Shown here in pieces: positions 54,241 to 64,000 of a DNA stretch of 64,000 nucleotides. How positions within the stretch are numbered: the first letter of the stretch is position 1; each line of letters starts with the position of its first letter. The notes below the pieces were generated by a model. That model worked only from the letters and a program-made list of their open reading frames with translations. It did no database searches and was not told the DNA's origin. Made by a program: the position numbers and the translations under genes. This stretch comes from Closterium sp. Naga37s-1 (lineage: Eukaryota > Streptophyta > Zygnematophyceae > Desmidiales > Closteriaceae): positions 374,001 through 438,000 of the forward strand of contig CANJKZ010000504.1 of NCBI GenBank assembly GCA_947471745.1, read 5' to 3'.

Positions 54241-55549
54241 CATGCTCTCGCGTAGAGGAGGGGCTTCTTGGGGAGGTTGGTCGTGTAAGGATTTTTTCAG
54301 CATTCCTTACCGCGCACCTCAACGTCGCATAGATAAGTTTCGCCCCCTTCGCTCGTCACATTTTCAGGCCCAAGTCGGCCTACGTTTCGGGACTAGCCTG
54401 AACGTTGCTGCCAGCATCGCATTAGCTAGCTCGCACGCACCATGTTACCCTTAGCTTGTTTTCACTATGAACGTTTGCTCATGACGTCGCCCACATTTGT
54501 TCTCGCCAATTTACCTTGACGCGTTGCACCCGTAACACATTGAAGCTATCACCTAGCTCCATCCGTAAAGAGCAGAAGTATCAACCCAGTAGCAACCAAT
54601 GTAACAGGTTAGCTACTACAGTTTCGTACCCCTCCAACAGTTTGCGCAGTGAATTGACATCAAGGGGTGGAAAGGGTCAACATGCTTGTCCATGTCCACT
54701 CAAAAGTGACTTCCATGATTCGGGCATCAACAAATGCTGTCGACGTTGGTGCCCCTCACGGCGTTGACAAACATGTTGCTCCTCCTAGTGCCATTGGTGC
54801 ACTCTGTTCATCATGTGCAAGTGTGCTGCGATACTGTTTCCTGATCACACATCATCAGGCTTATCTTCTTCCTGAATTCCGGCAATTTCCTTCGGAAGAC
54901 GTGGCCGACCATAATGTTTCGGGCTTCCCGAAGTTCCACCAGGAGAACTGTACTTGAATTCATGTGGTTTTTTCTGGGTCGTGTAGAGAAATTAATGCAG
55001 CCCCCCCGAAAGAAAAAAATGCATTTGCGGGAACAATGCATCCCCCCCACACACACCTCGGTACTACTGTATTGTGTTTATGTCCTGTCTTGGCCATAAC
55101 AACTAAACTAATAATAATCGCGGAAAATAAATCATGGGGACTTGTGATTGGAAGTCCCGACGAAATTTCGGGCATGTGCTTCCACCCTGGCCAATCTGGC
55201 ATCCAAGAGTATGAAACCTCCTGATTTCACGGCTGGGCTCCTGCAGATCAGACGAATCAGGATGGATTGTTCTGCTTCTACGGCACCCACCCAGCTTTGT
55301 GTGCCTCGACCACATGTGGGCACTGGGCAAGCTGGGTGCCCTAACAAATACACACGATGCCCGTTTGACTGACCCAAGGTTGCCTTGCTAAGAGGGCTCT
55401 TAAGTGATTCTTGCATTTCGCTAAGCTTTCGTCAATTCGCACTTAGCAAAAAGGGCTTTTAAAAAGATTTTGTAACTCGCTGTTGACCGTTTGACATGGG
55501 TCTCTTCTGTCAAACTTCGGTTTTTGTGGTTCGTATTGCTCGAGGTGCT
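54241..55549. other. No gene seen
   Basis: About 1.3 kb of lower GC content than the transposon block. Short open frames on both strands lack recognisable motifs, start contexts or consistent splice sites. Confidence 0.5.
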
Positions 55550-55555
55550 TATAAA
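55550..55555 (+). promoter_or_regulatory. Possible TATA box upstream of the Gln-rich gene
   Basis: TATAAA lies about 490 bp upstream of the ATG at 56047, in the context GTGCTTATAAATGGGG. The distance is long, so it would imply a long or spliced leader. The 55556-56046 interval holds no other feature I can name. Weak evidence. Confidence 0.2.
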
Positions 55556-56046
55556 TGGGGTGCAACTGCCTGGTACCCTAATACACGGGTGCAGAGTTTC
55601 CATCGGGGGCAGAGCAAATTCGCGTGCAGGGGTTGGGCATCTTGTGTACAATACCCGCGGGCGCGGATTTCGCTCAAGTCAGGAATGGATCGACGGTCCT
55701 CATTTGCTGAATGTGAGAATCCATCGGTGATCAGGGGTAGCAGCACCCTATGTCGAGGTTCGGAAAACCCCGTCGATCGAGAAGGCTCTGCTGCGTTCAG
55801 AGTGTAGCTTGTCTTCTGGGTGCTTATGTCCGTCCAGGAATGCTCGACTTCCAGCCAGACTGAACCTGCTAAACAACTCGAATTTTGTCCTAACAGCGCC
55901 TGTTGCCTCTCTCACGCTGCAATCTGGCTAGAATTGACAGTAGACACTAATGTGAGGTTCTTCATGCATTGCGATCCTACGTTGTCAACATGAAGGAACA
56001 TTTCCTCAGTAGGAACATTTTTCAGTAGCTTTCGGGGGCCTGAGCA

Positions 56047-59000
56047 ATGGCCTCTGTGAGCGTGCCATTTCTTCAGTTGCCGTGCATTGACGCTGCCAGC
56101 ATTGAGGGAAAATCTGAAAGTACCATCTCCAGGTTTCCTAACATGGCTTCTTCCAGAGCCAAATCAACGTCAGTACGTACGGATTCTCAGGCTTCTGAGC
56201 AATGTCCTGCACCACACCCTTCTCTTAAACATGTTTCTACTGCATCCGTCCCTCCACTGCCACCGTCGCTTCAACAAGGCCTTACGCAAAAAACTTTGCA
56301 CAAATGGGAGGTCAATCCTATGCGCCTTCAGAGCCAGTCTCCACCTCTTTCGCCAGCTATCCACCCGTTGGTGGTCAGATCGTCATGCTCGTTATCTCCA
56401 CACACTCCCCCCGTCCCGAAGTTCGCGAGCGGCGTTACGGCTCGACAATGTGGAGAATTTAAACCCACCAACCGTTTTGTGCAGTCATCAAATGCAACTG
56501 CTGTTAGAGATTCTATCACTCAAGCTGTGCCTGGATACTCGAAAGCAGATGAACGTGAAAGCGGAAAGGTCGAAGCTTGTTTCACAACAAGGTACGCTCG
56601 TTCTGTTTCCTGTACTCTCTTACCACTGCCTGAGAGCTACATTGTAGAGGATAGATTTAATGCTGTTTTCATTTCTTATATTTCATGAATGGCAGCCCAA
56701 ATTCAAAGCGCAAGAGATCAACGGAAGGGATCGGTCCTGGCTCAACCGGACCTTTAAATAACTCCAGACATACTGGCCTTGTCATATCAACGAATGACAT
56801 ACAACCTCCTAATTCGACAGGATTGGACTCTGCTGTCAGTCATCAACCCGTGCGTTATCCTGCATTACTGATGACATATTTACGGATTAAGCGTACATCG
56901 TAGTCTAATCTGTCGGTACATACATCTTGCAGGCTACGTCAGGAGTATCTGAGGTCAACATTAATTCCTCTTTGATTTCTCCGTCAAGCGCTAAGAAGCT
57001 GTGCAGCCAGCACGAGTTTCATGCGGGACACTCCAATACGACGGAAATACGTAACGATTCCACGCGGAGTCCTCTATCCGACACGGCGGCTCACAGTCGC
57101 GGAAGCGGAAACTCGACTGGACCCGCGGAATCTCAACGACGAGCGCTCTTTTCCTCGGAACACAGCCAAGTGGTGTCTATGGTTCCGTCGTCACCGTTGA
57201 CTATGAACATGACCCCATCATCTGACAAGTATCCCCGCTGCGCCTTGAAGAGTCCGCTTCAGCGCTCCGTGTCATGCTGTATTATGACGCCCGTAAAACC
57301 TCCAGCATCTCCTCGCTCGCCTAATCAGCTGCGAAAGTCTGGAAGTTTCGGGTTTGCTTCCTCCCCGCGATACGTTCCATTAGCGCCCCGAATCAAAGCG
57401 TCACCTCCTTTGACTCCATCGTCCGTTCCATTATTCCACGGCTCTCCTGTCATTCCTCCTGTCGGACAGAGAGCTGCAAAGATATTCGGCTTGATGGGAC
57501 TGAATGCCTGTGCTAGCCCCCTTCTTACTGCTACAAACAGTCAATGTCACTTGCATGCCGTACCTTTACCGCCTTCGCCTCTGCTGACAAAGTCACAAAG
57601 TTTCTCTGTTACACTCTCTCCTGGCAAGGCTGTCATGCAGCAGCGCAAGGGTGTGATCACAAGAAGTCTAAGTGATCCTCGCCTCATTCTCACCCAGGAC
57701 TCTCTTCCTCCGCCAAAAGCCACACAGCATTCTATTCAGGGAGAGCGTCAGTCGCTTCCGTCGCCTGGCGGATGGGCTCTGCAACAAAGCGGATCCACGA
57801 CAAGTTCACCACATGTGCCATCCCAAATGGCGTCTTCTCTGCGACAGCTTCGATCTCCTGCGACGCTTCCCCTGCCGCCGCCAGCCCATCTTATCCAGAG
57901 TCCTAATTCTGCTGTGCAGCATTCTCCGCAGCTGCGCTCTTGCCCCTCAACAATTTCCCCAGTCCGCTGTTCGTCTCCCGTGGGTCCTGGTATGCACACT
58001 GGGCTTGGATGGGTGGATCGGCTGTCCGACATTGCAAAGCACAAGGCCAACGCCATGGCGGCTGCCTCTCACAGTCTCATGCCGACAAGGGCCAAAATGA
58101 GCTTCGGAATCCAGCCTTTGCAATCTGCAAGTCCGGTTTGCAGCCAGCCGCAGGGTGACGTAACACGAGATTTACAGGCTGAGCAAACGATGGAGATTCA
58201 AAATGGTTTCAGCCAGACGATGCAAGCAGCAGTTACGGGTTATGCAGTGGGGTCATCCGGACTGACAATGCAGGGTGCACCGTCTTCTGGGAAAGCATCT
58301 CTAGTTGGATCTCAACCACTTACAGGAAGCTGTGACACCCTGTTACACCCACGGCAGCTACCGCTGTCACAAGTACTTCATCAGGATCCAAGTGGTACTG
58401 ACCAGCGACAGCAGCAGCCAAGGCCTCAACAACAGGAGCTGCCACAGCTTCAGCAGCGCCAGGATCAGCTATTCTCGCAGCAGATGCAAAAGCTACAGCA
58501 ATCCCGGCAGCCTTCGTCGACGGACGCTCATCATCCAACTCTTGATCAGCACAACGCCTTTCAAAACCAGCAGCAGCAGGAGGAGCAGCAGCAGCAGCAG
58601 GCGCAGCAGGAGGAGCAGCAGCAAGGGGGGCAGCAGCAGCAGCAGCAGCAGGAGGAGGAGGAGGAGCAGCAGGAGCAGCAGGAGCAGCAGCAGCAGCAGC
58701 ACCATTGGAACTTTCATCTGCAGCCAGTGCAGCAGCAACAGCCTATTGTGTGTCGCATTCCAAGATCTCCTCGGGCAGAGGTGCAGGGGAATGCTGTGAG
58801 CATGGTGTCTCCGCTGGTGAACGGCGCTCCTGCACGTGACTTGTCTTCTCATCCCACCCGTGCTTTCCGGTACATGGATTGCACTGTGGGTATGAAGAAA
58901 TCAGAGTCTGTATGCGACAGCTCTGCCACTTCTGTGCAACATGCTCCTGCTCCACTTCCACGTGCATCAACTGCTCCTACGGCTTCTCATACAGCTAACT

Positions 59001-59821
59001 TCGACCACTATACAAGCTCGATTCTTCTTCAGCAGAACAGCTTCCAAGGAGCAACTGAGTTAATCTCGGAGCAGCATCTATCGACATTGGCTCCTCCTGG
59101 GAATTTCACCAATCTGCTTCCTTATAGCCATGGAGGGATGCTAACCAATGATCACCTTGAGTCACCTCACCGCCTTACAGCAGACCTTGACTATTCCATC
59201 GCTTCACCAGTTGACGACATGGATGGTGCTACCTGGACTGATGCAGGTCTTGCTACCGTGCAAGAACTGGAGCTGCAGGAGCTGGAGGTGCTGGAATGGC
59301 TACCTGACAATGACATTGGAGCAGGCGGTTTCTTTGACAACATTGACCATGGTCTCGCACAGGCAGGGCTTGAAGGAGCCTTCACACTTCCTAACGGAAA
59401 CGATGATAATACTGCCAAAAACCTGGACCACGCCGACGAGGCTGTAAACTTGGAGCCACAACAGTTTGCTAACTCGGCAGAAATCAGCAATAATGATTCA
59501 CTGCCTCCTACCAAACTGCCTGAAGCCGATCCAGACAACGTCACCTCTGAACCAAAGGCTGCAGAAGTGACCTTTCCTGCAGTGGAAGCAACTGCGGAGT
59601 GTACGGCACAAGCTATCCCAGTGATCGTGGAAGGAGAGGCTGCAGCAGGGAGTGGCAACACACTGAGTGGCCCTGTGCATCCTGGTTCCATATCAGAAGT
59701 GACTGATGTGGTGAAGGGAGGAGTTCAGGGTATTTCAGGCGGAAGTGCTAAAGAGCAAGAGGAGATGGCAAGCCTCAAGTGCACTGAAGATGTGCAGCTG
59801 TGGTGCCCCATGGAGTACTGA
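56047..59821 (+). CDS. Gln/Ser/Pro-rich protein of 1195 aa, probable nuclear regulator
   Basis: Three exons (56047-56591, 56696-56849, 56933-59821) join in phase with GT-AG borders (AG|GTACGC; CCC|GTGCGT; TTGCAG|GC). The start ATG has an in-frame TGA two codons upstream, so it is either the true start or the first coding exon begins here. No known domain was recognised. Visible features: a Ser/Pro-rich N-terminal third; a basic SKRKRS patch early in exon 2, which could be a nuclear localisation signal; repeated Ser-Pro/Thr-Pro sites with basic surroundings (about residues 355-415, SGSFGFASSPRYVPLAPR) that look like kinase targets; a Gln-rich tract at about 720-835 coded mainly by CAG; and an acidic Leu-rich stretch (ELELQELEVLEWLPDND, near 1010-1030) that resembles an activation or interaction segment. 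Low complexity plus an acidic tail suggests transcription or chromatin work, but this is inference. It converges on the minus-strand gene. Confidence 0.72.
58405..58740 (+). repeat. CAG/GAG-rich repeat coding Gln-Glu tract
   Basis: An impure (CAG)n with GAG interruptions lies inside exon 3 of the Gln-rich gene. It stays in frame with the gene; the poly-Leu and poly-Ser readings in other frames are shadows. Length variation between individuals would be expected. Confidence 0.92.
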
Positions 59822-60187
59822 TTCTGAAGTACCGATCTGGAATACCAACAAATGACATGACCATAATCCCAAGGAGTGCTGGGATGGAGCAAATGACTTA
59901 ACACACTGCTCTGGCAAACTTCTGTGTCTGGTTACTGAGTGACAGTCAGACGGTACCTTTCGTTGATTCTCAGCTAGTCTACAATAATATGCGTTTGTTA
60001 TCTGATGTTGTGCTGCTGAACGCTTGCTCTGGCTGGTGTGTTTAACAGTGTTTGTGTTTGCATTTATTTATACGCAACAGCAACACAAACTGCAAAAACA
60101 CACACATCAAGCGGACTACATGAAACTTCTGAAGGGAAAGGCCACTAGCAATCATTGCAAAGCAACCGCAACAGCAGGACCTAGTTT
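59822..60187. other. Convergent 3' region between two genes
   Basis: This is the 3' flank shared by the plus-strand Gln-rich gene and the minus-strand 203-aa gene. It is AT-richer, with GTGTTTGTGTTTGCATTTATTTATACG near 60050 (shown in parts: GTGTTTGTGTTTG, then CATTTATTTATACG). A 19-bp sequence, AGCAACCGCAACAGCAGGA, at 60161-60179 repeats at 60221-60239 inside the last coding exon. Confidence 0.6.
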
Positions 60188-61995
60188 TTATTTGTTGTCA
60201 ATTGTGGTAAACCAAGACATAGCAACCGCAACAGCAGGATCCAAAACGTCCCTAGAGACCAGACGGAACACCGCAGGACCGTTCTTCACCTTGGTGTAAG
60301 CAGCAACCTCAATTCCCCGAGACCCATCCGCCTTCTGCTTGTACAAGCGGATCGAGTTACCGACTTTCTCCTTTATCACCTCGATCATGGACGCCCCCAT
60401 CTGTGCTTTCTCCTGACTGAACGACTGCAACAGACAGAGGACATGCAAAAGAAAGCAAATGTGGGGTCATGATTTTCTTGGAACGGGAGGGTTTAGAAGC
60501 GTGGGTAAGTCTGAATGTGCAAAGCAGGCATGAAGTCAATTTCACATAGCCTGGAGACTGGTGCATAGGTTCTGTAGCTGACATACCCGAGGTGCCACGT
60601 CCATAAGAGTCTCAGAGTAGTTAACTCCCACGGGCCGCCCGTTGGACCACAGACGTGCCTCCGTGGCGTTGCCGAAGCGCGCGTACGACTTTCCCTCTTC
60701 GTGCCACGAGTTATCCCTCGACTCGCGCACCAGCATCATAATGAGCTCGCCCGTGGCGCCATTCTGGTGGATACACGACATGGACGGGAGTAGGTCGGTG
60801 GAGCAGACGGAAGACAAGAAGAGCTTGCACAGACGGAGCCAGCGCGGCGGAGTAATTCCTGACGCAGCGAGTGAAGTAATTTCATACGCGGAGACGAAAC
60901 CTTTCAGCAACGTGATTACACCTACAGTTGTAGACCTGCCAAAAGCCTTGCTTCTTGAAACCGGTACATAATATATTTTTTGGCAGTTGGGTAACTTCTC
61001 TTTTTAAGAACTCTCGTACTAGTTACTCCCGTACACTGATTTCGTACCTTTACATACGCCGTGTGCGACGTGCTTTTGTATTCCAGCGTCAGAAACGCAG
61101 CGCCCTGAAACGGAACGTATCAACGGAAGGAAGATGCAGAGACGAGGGGAAGAAACGATCGGTTATGGAGGCTTTGCACGGGCGCGAGATGACAAGAGAG
61201 ACTAGACTATGCTTGCTGGTGCGTTTCTTGGTGCAATTTATCAACAACGCAAGCTCTTTCTAAATAAAGCGGAAACTACGCCTACTGTGGAACCGACAGT
61301 CCTTGACTTGTTACGACGGTGCGTCAACGCGCAACGTACGAGTTATTCGCGCAATCACTGTGCGACGAATTCACTTAGCGCTTCCTTCCCGATGATTCGC
61401 GCTCCGTCTGTTGCATCCACGTATCTCCAGTCACGCCCATCTTAAAAAACCAGCGATCCCACCCACAACCCACCTGTGAGCCCAGAAGCCCCTCAGCGGA
61501 AAGGTCGCCGGAATACACGGAGCTGATGCCACGTGCCGTCACCACCGAAAAGGAGTCTCCCGCTTCACTGTAACGAGGGAGGTTGGAAGAAAGAATAAGC
61601 ATGCGAGGAGCAAGGAGGATTTATGCGGCGAGGGCTTGTTTCAGCAGGGAGAACGAAATGAGAGGGAAAGTGCAGGCGCTGGCAATACGACGAAACAGTG
61701 AGAAGGCAACGAGTTTTGCCGAATGAAGTCGAGTTGCCATGCAGAAATCTACACGAGCGAAGCGAATCAGACATAGTGAGGTCCCGAGACGGCAACTTGA
61801 TAACACCAATGATGTTCGCAGGTGAAGGTAGCAATAGATCAAGACGGATGGAGAAATGCTGGTGAGGGCTGGAGAAGGCAAGGATACATACAGCATGGCA
61901 TCGCTGATGCTGGCTGCGATCGTTGAATCGACGCGTAGAGTCCTCGCCTGTTCGATGTACTTCTTCGGTGACTGCTTGGTAATCAGTTTAAACAT
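60188..61995 (-). CDS. Four-exon gene, 203-aa protein, possibly Tubby-C/LURP-one-like
   Basis: On the minus strand, coding exons 61995-61892, 61567-61474, 60763-60587 and 60424-60188 join in phase (splits 2, 0, 0) with GT-AG borders to 204 codons. The start is the ATG at 61995 (MFKLITKQSP); an acceptor (CTTTCCAG) lies 16 bases upstream, so a noncoding first exon is likely. No signal peptide or membrane segment is seen. The protein alternates short beta-prone stretches (SFSVVTARGISSVYSG; ELIMMLVRES; NSIRLYKQK; VAAYTKVKNGPAVFRLVS) and ends DPAVAVAMSWFTTIDNK. That ending loosely resembles the last strand and helix of LURP-one-related/Tubby-C-like proteins of similar size, but I am not sure of the family. 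The third intron segment (60764-61473) is long and could hide another exon. TATA box and short upstream frame lie at 62715 and 62307. Confidence 0.68.
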
Positions 61996-62306
61996 GGCGT
62001 CTGCGCTTGCTCTGGAAAGAGAAGTGAAGTCAAGGTCGCGGTAGATGCACAACGATCACGGAGGTTCGAAACGTGAGTTAACTCTTCTATGACGTGAATT
62101 CCAGGGTTAGAATGGCAGGAAACGGATGAACGGGAAGAGTTGCTTGCTCGACGTGGCTCGAGATGCTTGCGGAAGTGACTGAAAGCGTAAAATTACGTTT
62201 AGAAGTGACGGAGCAAAGCAAGATGCACAGCAGGACACCTGATCTGACAAGTAGGGCTAGGCACTGTACTGGATGGGGCACGGCGGCGCGCAGAACTCTT
62301 TTCTTC

Positions 62307-62327
62307 TCAACGGAAGAAGGGGCACAT
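62307..62327 (-). other. Seven-codon upstream open frame in the probable 5' leader
   Basis: The only ATG between the TATA box and the main start opens MCPFFR-stop. If the leader runs from about 62690 with one intron ending at 62012, this short frame would lie in the mRNA and could lower translation. Whether it is in the mature leader depends on the unknown exon 1 donor. Confidence 0.4.
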
Positions 62328-62714
62328 GCCCAACGAAACGGAATGCAAGTCACAGACGTTTCTGTTCTGCCCGCGGTTGGGTTCGGACGGATTGGGTGGC
62401 GGGCTCACTTTGTTGCGGAATTTGCCTTCGTGCGCCAGTCAGACGGACGAACCGCGTCTGCCCAAAATGATCGATTGCGGACAGTCAAGGGATGCTTGAG
62501 ATTTGGAGGGGAGGAGGAAAATGTTGGGCTTGTGGGGAGGAGGAACGGAAAGGAGGGAGGGAGGGAGGATGAGAGGGGGGCCTTTTCCTTTTCGCGCGAG
62601 TTTTCGCAGTCGTCAGCAAAACGAAGCTGTGTGGTGCCCCCAGTTCCACTTCCCGGTGCTGATTTTTGTGGTGATGACGTGGTCCACTTTGGGCTGCGCT
62701 ATGGACAAGAGTGA

Positions 62715-62722
62715 TATTTATA
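62715..62722 (-). promoter_or_regulatory. TATA box (TATAAATA) of the 203-aa gene
   Basis: On the minus strand TATAAATA stands in GC-rich surroundings (GGGGTGTATAAATATCACTC). The next 200 bases downstream are pyrimidine-rich (CCCTCCCTCCCTCCTTTCC), as is usual for plant 5' leaders. This fits transcription start near 62685 and a leader exon before the coding exons. Confidence 0.6.
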
Positions 62723-64000
62723 CACCCCGAGTCGCTTTCTCGAAAGTCTTCCAATCAAACGGACCGCCTTCCTGTCCGCTCTTACAAGAGGCGTGCCGTG
62801 TGTCGAAACTTCTGTCAGTGATTTTTGCCGAGCTTTGCTCCCACGTGCCAGATGTGTACCCCCAGGGCGTGTCATAAGAGCTCACTGTATTACGGCGGAA
62901 TGAGATGTAGTGCATGTCAGAGCGGTTTGTTTTGAGTTTTCTGCGTTTGGGTAGGGTTTTGAGCAAAATTGAATTCCAGATGACACGCCACCACGGGCAA
63001 ACTCTCAGCTTCGAAGCACACACCACGACCATCCGCAAATGTAACATTTTAACTAGACATTTCGGTACAATCACTGTAGATACTATAATACGTAACCCTT
63101 GTCCAAACTTCTTACTTGGAAGCACAATCTTCAATCAAAAGAACCGGTTTATGCCCTTACCGGTGTTTTCAGCTAAGCAGATACCAGCAATTACATAACT
63201 GTCGTTTCACAGGGGGCTGGTGGTACCTAGTGAAGGCAGACCCAAGCCTCTTTCAAGGCAGAAAGTGAATTGTGGTAAGAAAACCCATCCCTGAAAAAAA
63301 AAATACATTAATTTCTTGTTGATAAGATTTGTAGCAGCCAGAAAAGCAACTCTACGACATACTCAGTTGCACAGTAACCCGATGCATGAACAACAACTCG
63401 GGAGACGGTGGAAGCCAAGCTGGAGGGTGTGTGGGACTATAGGGAAAGGGGTTTATGCATGTCCCAAATCCGACACCAAGGAAATGCGAATATAGCAAGC
63501 CTGACAAATGGGAAACAAAAAATAAACAGATAAGGTCAAAGTTCCTTAGGGAAGACAGCTGGTAGACAAGTGGAGAAGGTTGGTAAGGAAGGAAGAATAG
63601 ACAAAAGGACAGGTGTCTCTGCGCAGAGAGACCAGGGAGGGCTGTCAAATCGATATGAAATATTGCTTCCCGGATTTCTGCTGCTGCACATGGATCTTGT
63701 TCTTGATGGATTACCACTCATGCCTGCAAACACAGGAGCACACGCACAAATAGATGCTTCATAAGGAATGTGCCAAAGGCTCATGAGCGGGAGAGGAAAG
63801 AAGACTTGAGTGGGTAGAGGAAAAAAACATTTATGAATGCAGCACGATAGAGGACCCAGTATTCTGGTATGCCATAGTACAAGTATGCATAAAAAATAAG
63901 CTTCAACAAGAAGAAGATCCAAGGTACTTGATATTCATGACCGAAACAACAGTAGTATCCAGGACTTCTGAGGTCACGCACAAACACTAGGCGCGCCTCG
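62723..64000. other. No gene assigned
   Basis: Upstream side of the 203-aa gene and beyond, at host-like base composition. Minus-strand frames near 63536-63987 include a hydrophobic stretch and a TTTGCAG acceptor-like site near 63722, but I could not build a consistent exon. Nothing else is recognised. Confidence 0.5.

Noticed and set aside
54516-55807. Several plus-strand frames of 60-103 codons
   Set aside because: No motif, no matching splice sites and frequent stops around them; treated as intergenic.
62163-62877. Plus-strand frames of 124 and 183 codons
   Set aside because: They run antisense through the leader and promoter of the minus-strand gene, include a GGGA-rich run and show no domain.
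63352-63987. Minus-strand frames with a hydrophobic stretch and an acceptor-like TTTGCAG
   Set aside because: No consistent donor/acceptor chain or start could be built; a partial gene running off the right edge remains possible.

Overview
The window reads as nuclear DNA of a photosynthetic eukaryote of the streptophyte (land plant or charophyte green alga) kind. About 85% of it is a nest of retrotransposons, with two ordinary intron-bearing genes at the right end. The placement rests on GT-AG introns, Ty1/copia and Ty3/gypsy chromovirus elements primed by the plant-type initiator-Met tRNA (TGGTATCAGAGC), a TRIM element, and a pyrimidine-rich 5' leader behind a TATA box. A GC-rich zygnematophyte such as Closterium would fit, but that is inference. 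No rRNA, functional tRNA, CRISPR or bacterial operon structure was seen.

Layout. 1-3538: Ty3/gypsy pol remnant (+). 3727-3943 and 15375-15640: pieces of chromovirus A. 3944-15374: two near-identical Copia-1 elements in tandem sharing a middle LTR. 15641-17765: 5' half of a Copia-3 element. 17766-17922: Copia-2 scrap. 17923-23668: chromovirus B (-). 23762-31220: long Copia-2 element with repeat-rich leader. 32071-36831: Copia-4 with GTCGAC-rich end repeats. 36832-40991: Copia-1b, lacking its 5' part. 41664-42007: complete 344-bp TRIM. 42288-42624: inverted remainder of the chromovirus A LTR. 42625-46972: 3' half of Copia-3 (-). 46973-49322: Copia-2 pieces. 50035-54152: hAT DNA transposon lying inside a chromodomain remnant. 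54241-64000: host region with two convergent genes, a Gln-rich probable nuclear protein (56047-59821, +) and a 203-aa four-exon protein (60188-61995, -).

The main structural result is a roughly 29-kb inversion (about 17766-46972). The two Copia-3 pieces carry 867-bp LTRs that look identical and lie in opposite orientation. The 5-bp target duplication ATTTT is found at the left end of one piece and, reverse-complemented, at the far end of the other. The two pieces of a chromovirus A LTR and of a Copia-2 RT region fall on the two sides of the same breakpoints. One inversion that cut a young Copia-3 insertion explains all of this.

Second is the TRIM: TG...CA repeats of 137 and 138 bp, primer-binding site, purine tract and CTTTC duplications, with a tRNA-like module spanning the first LTR and the primer site. 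Third is the hAT element, whose exact ends are set by 8-bp near-identical flanks and by subterminal CCTGA/TCAGG motifs. The retroelements are described as fossils; only coarse part positions are given for the broken ones.
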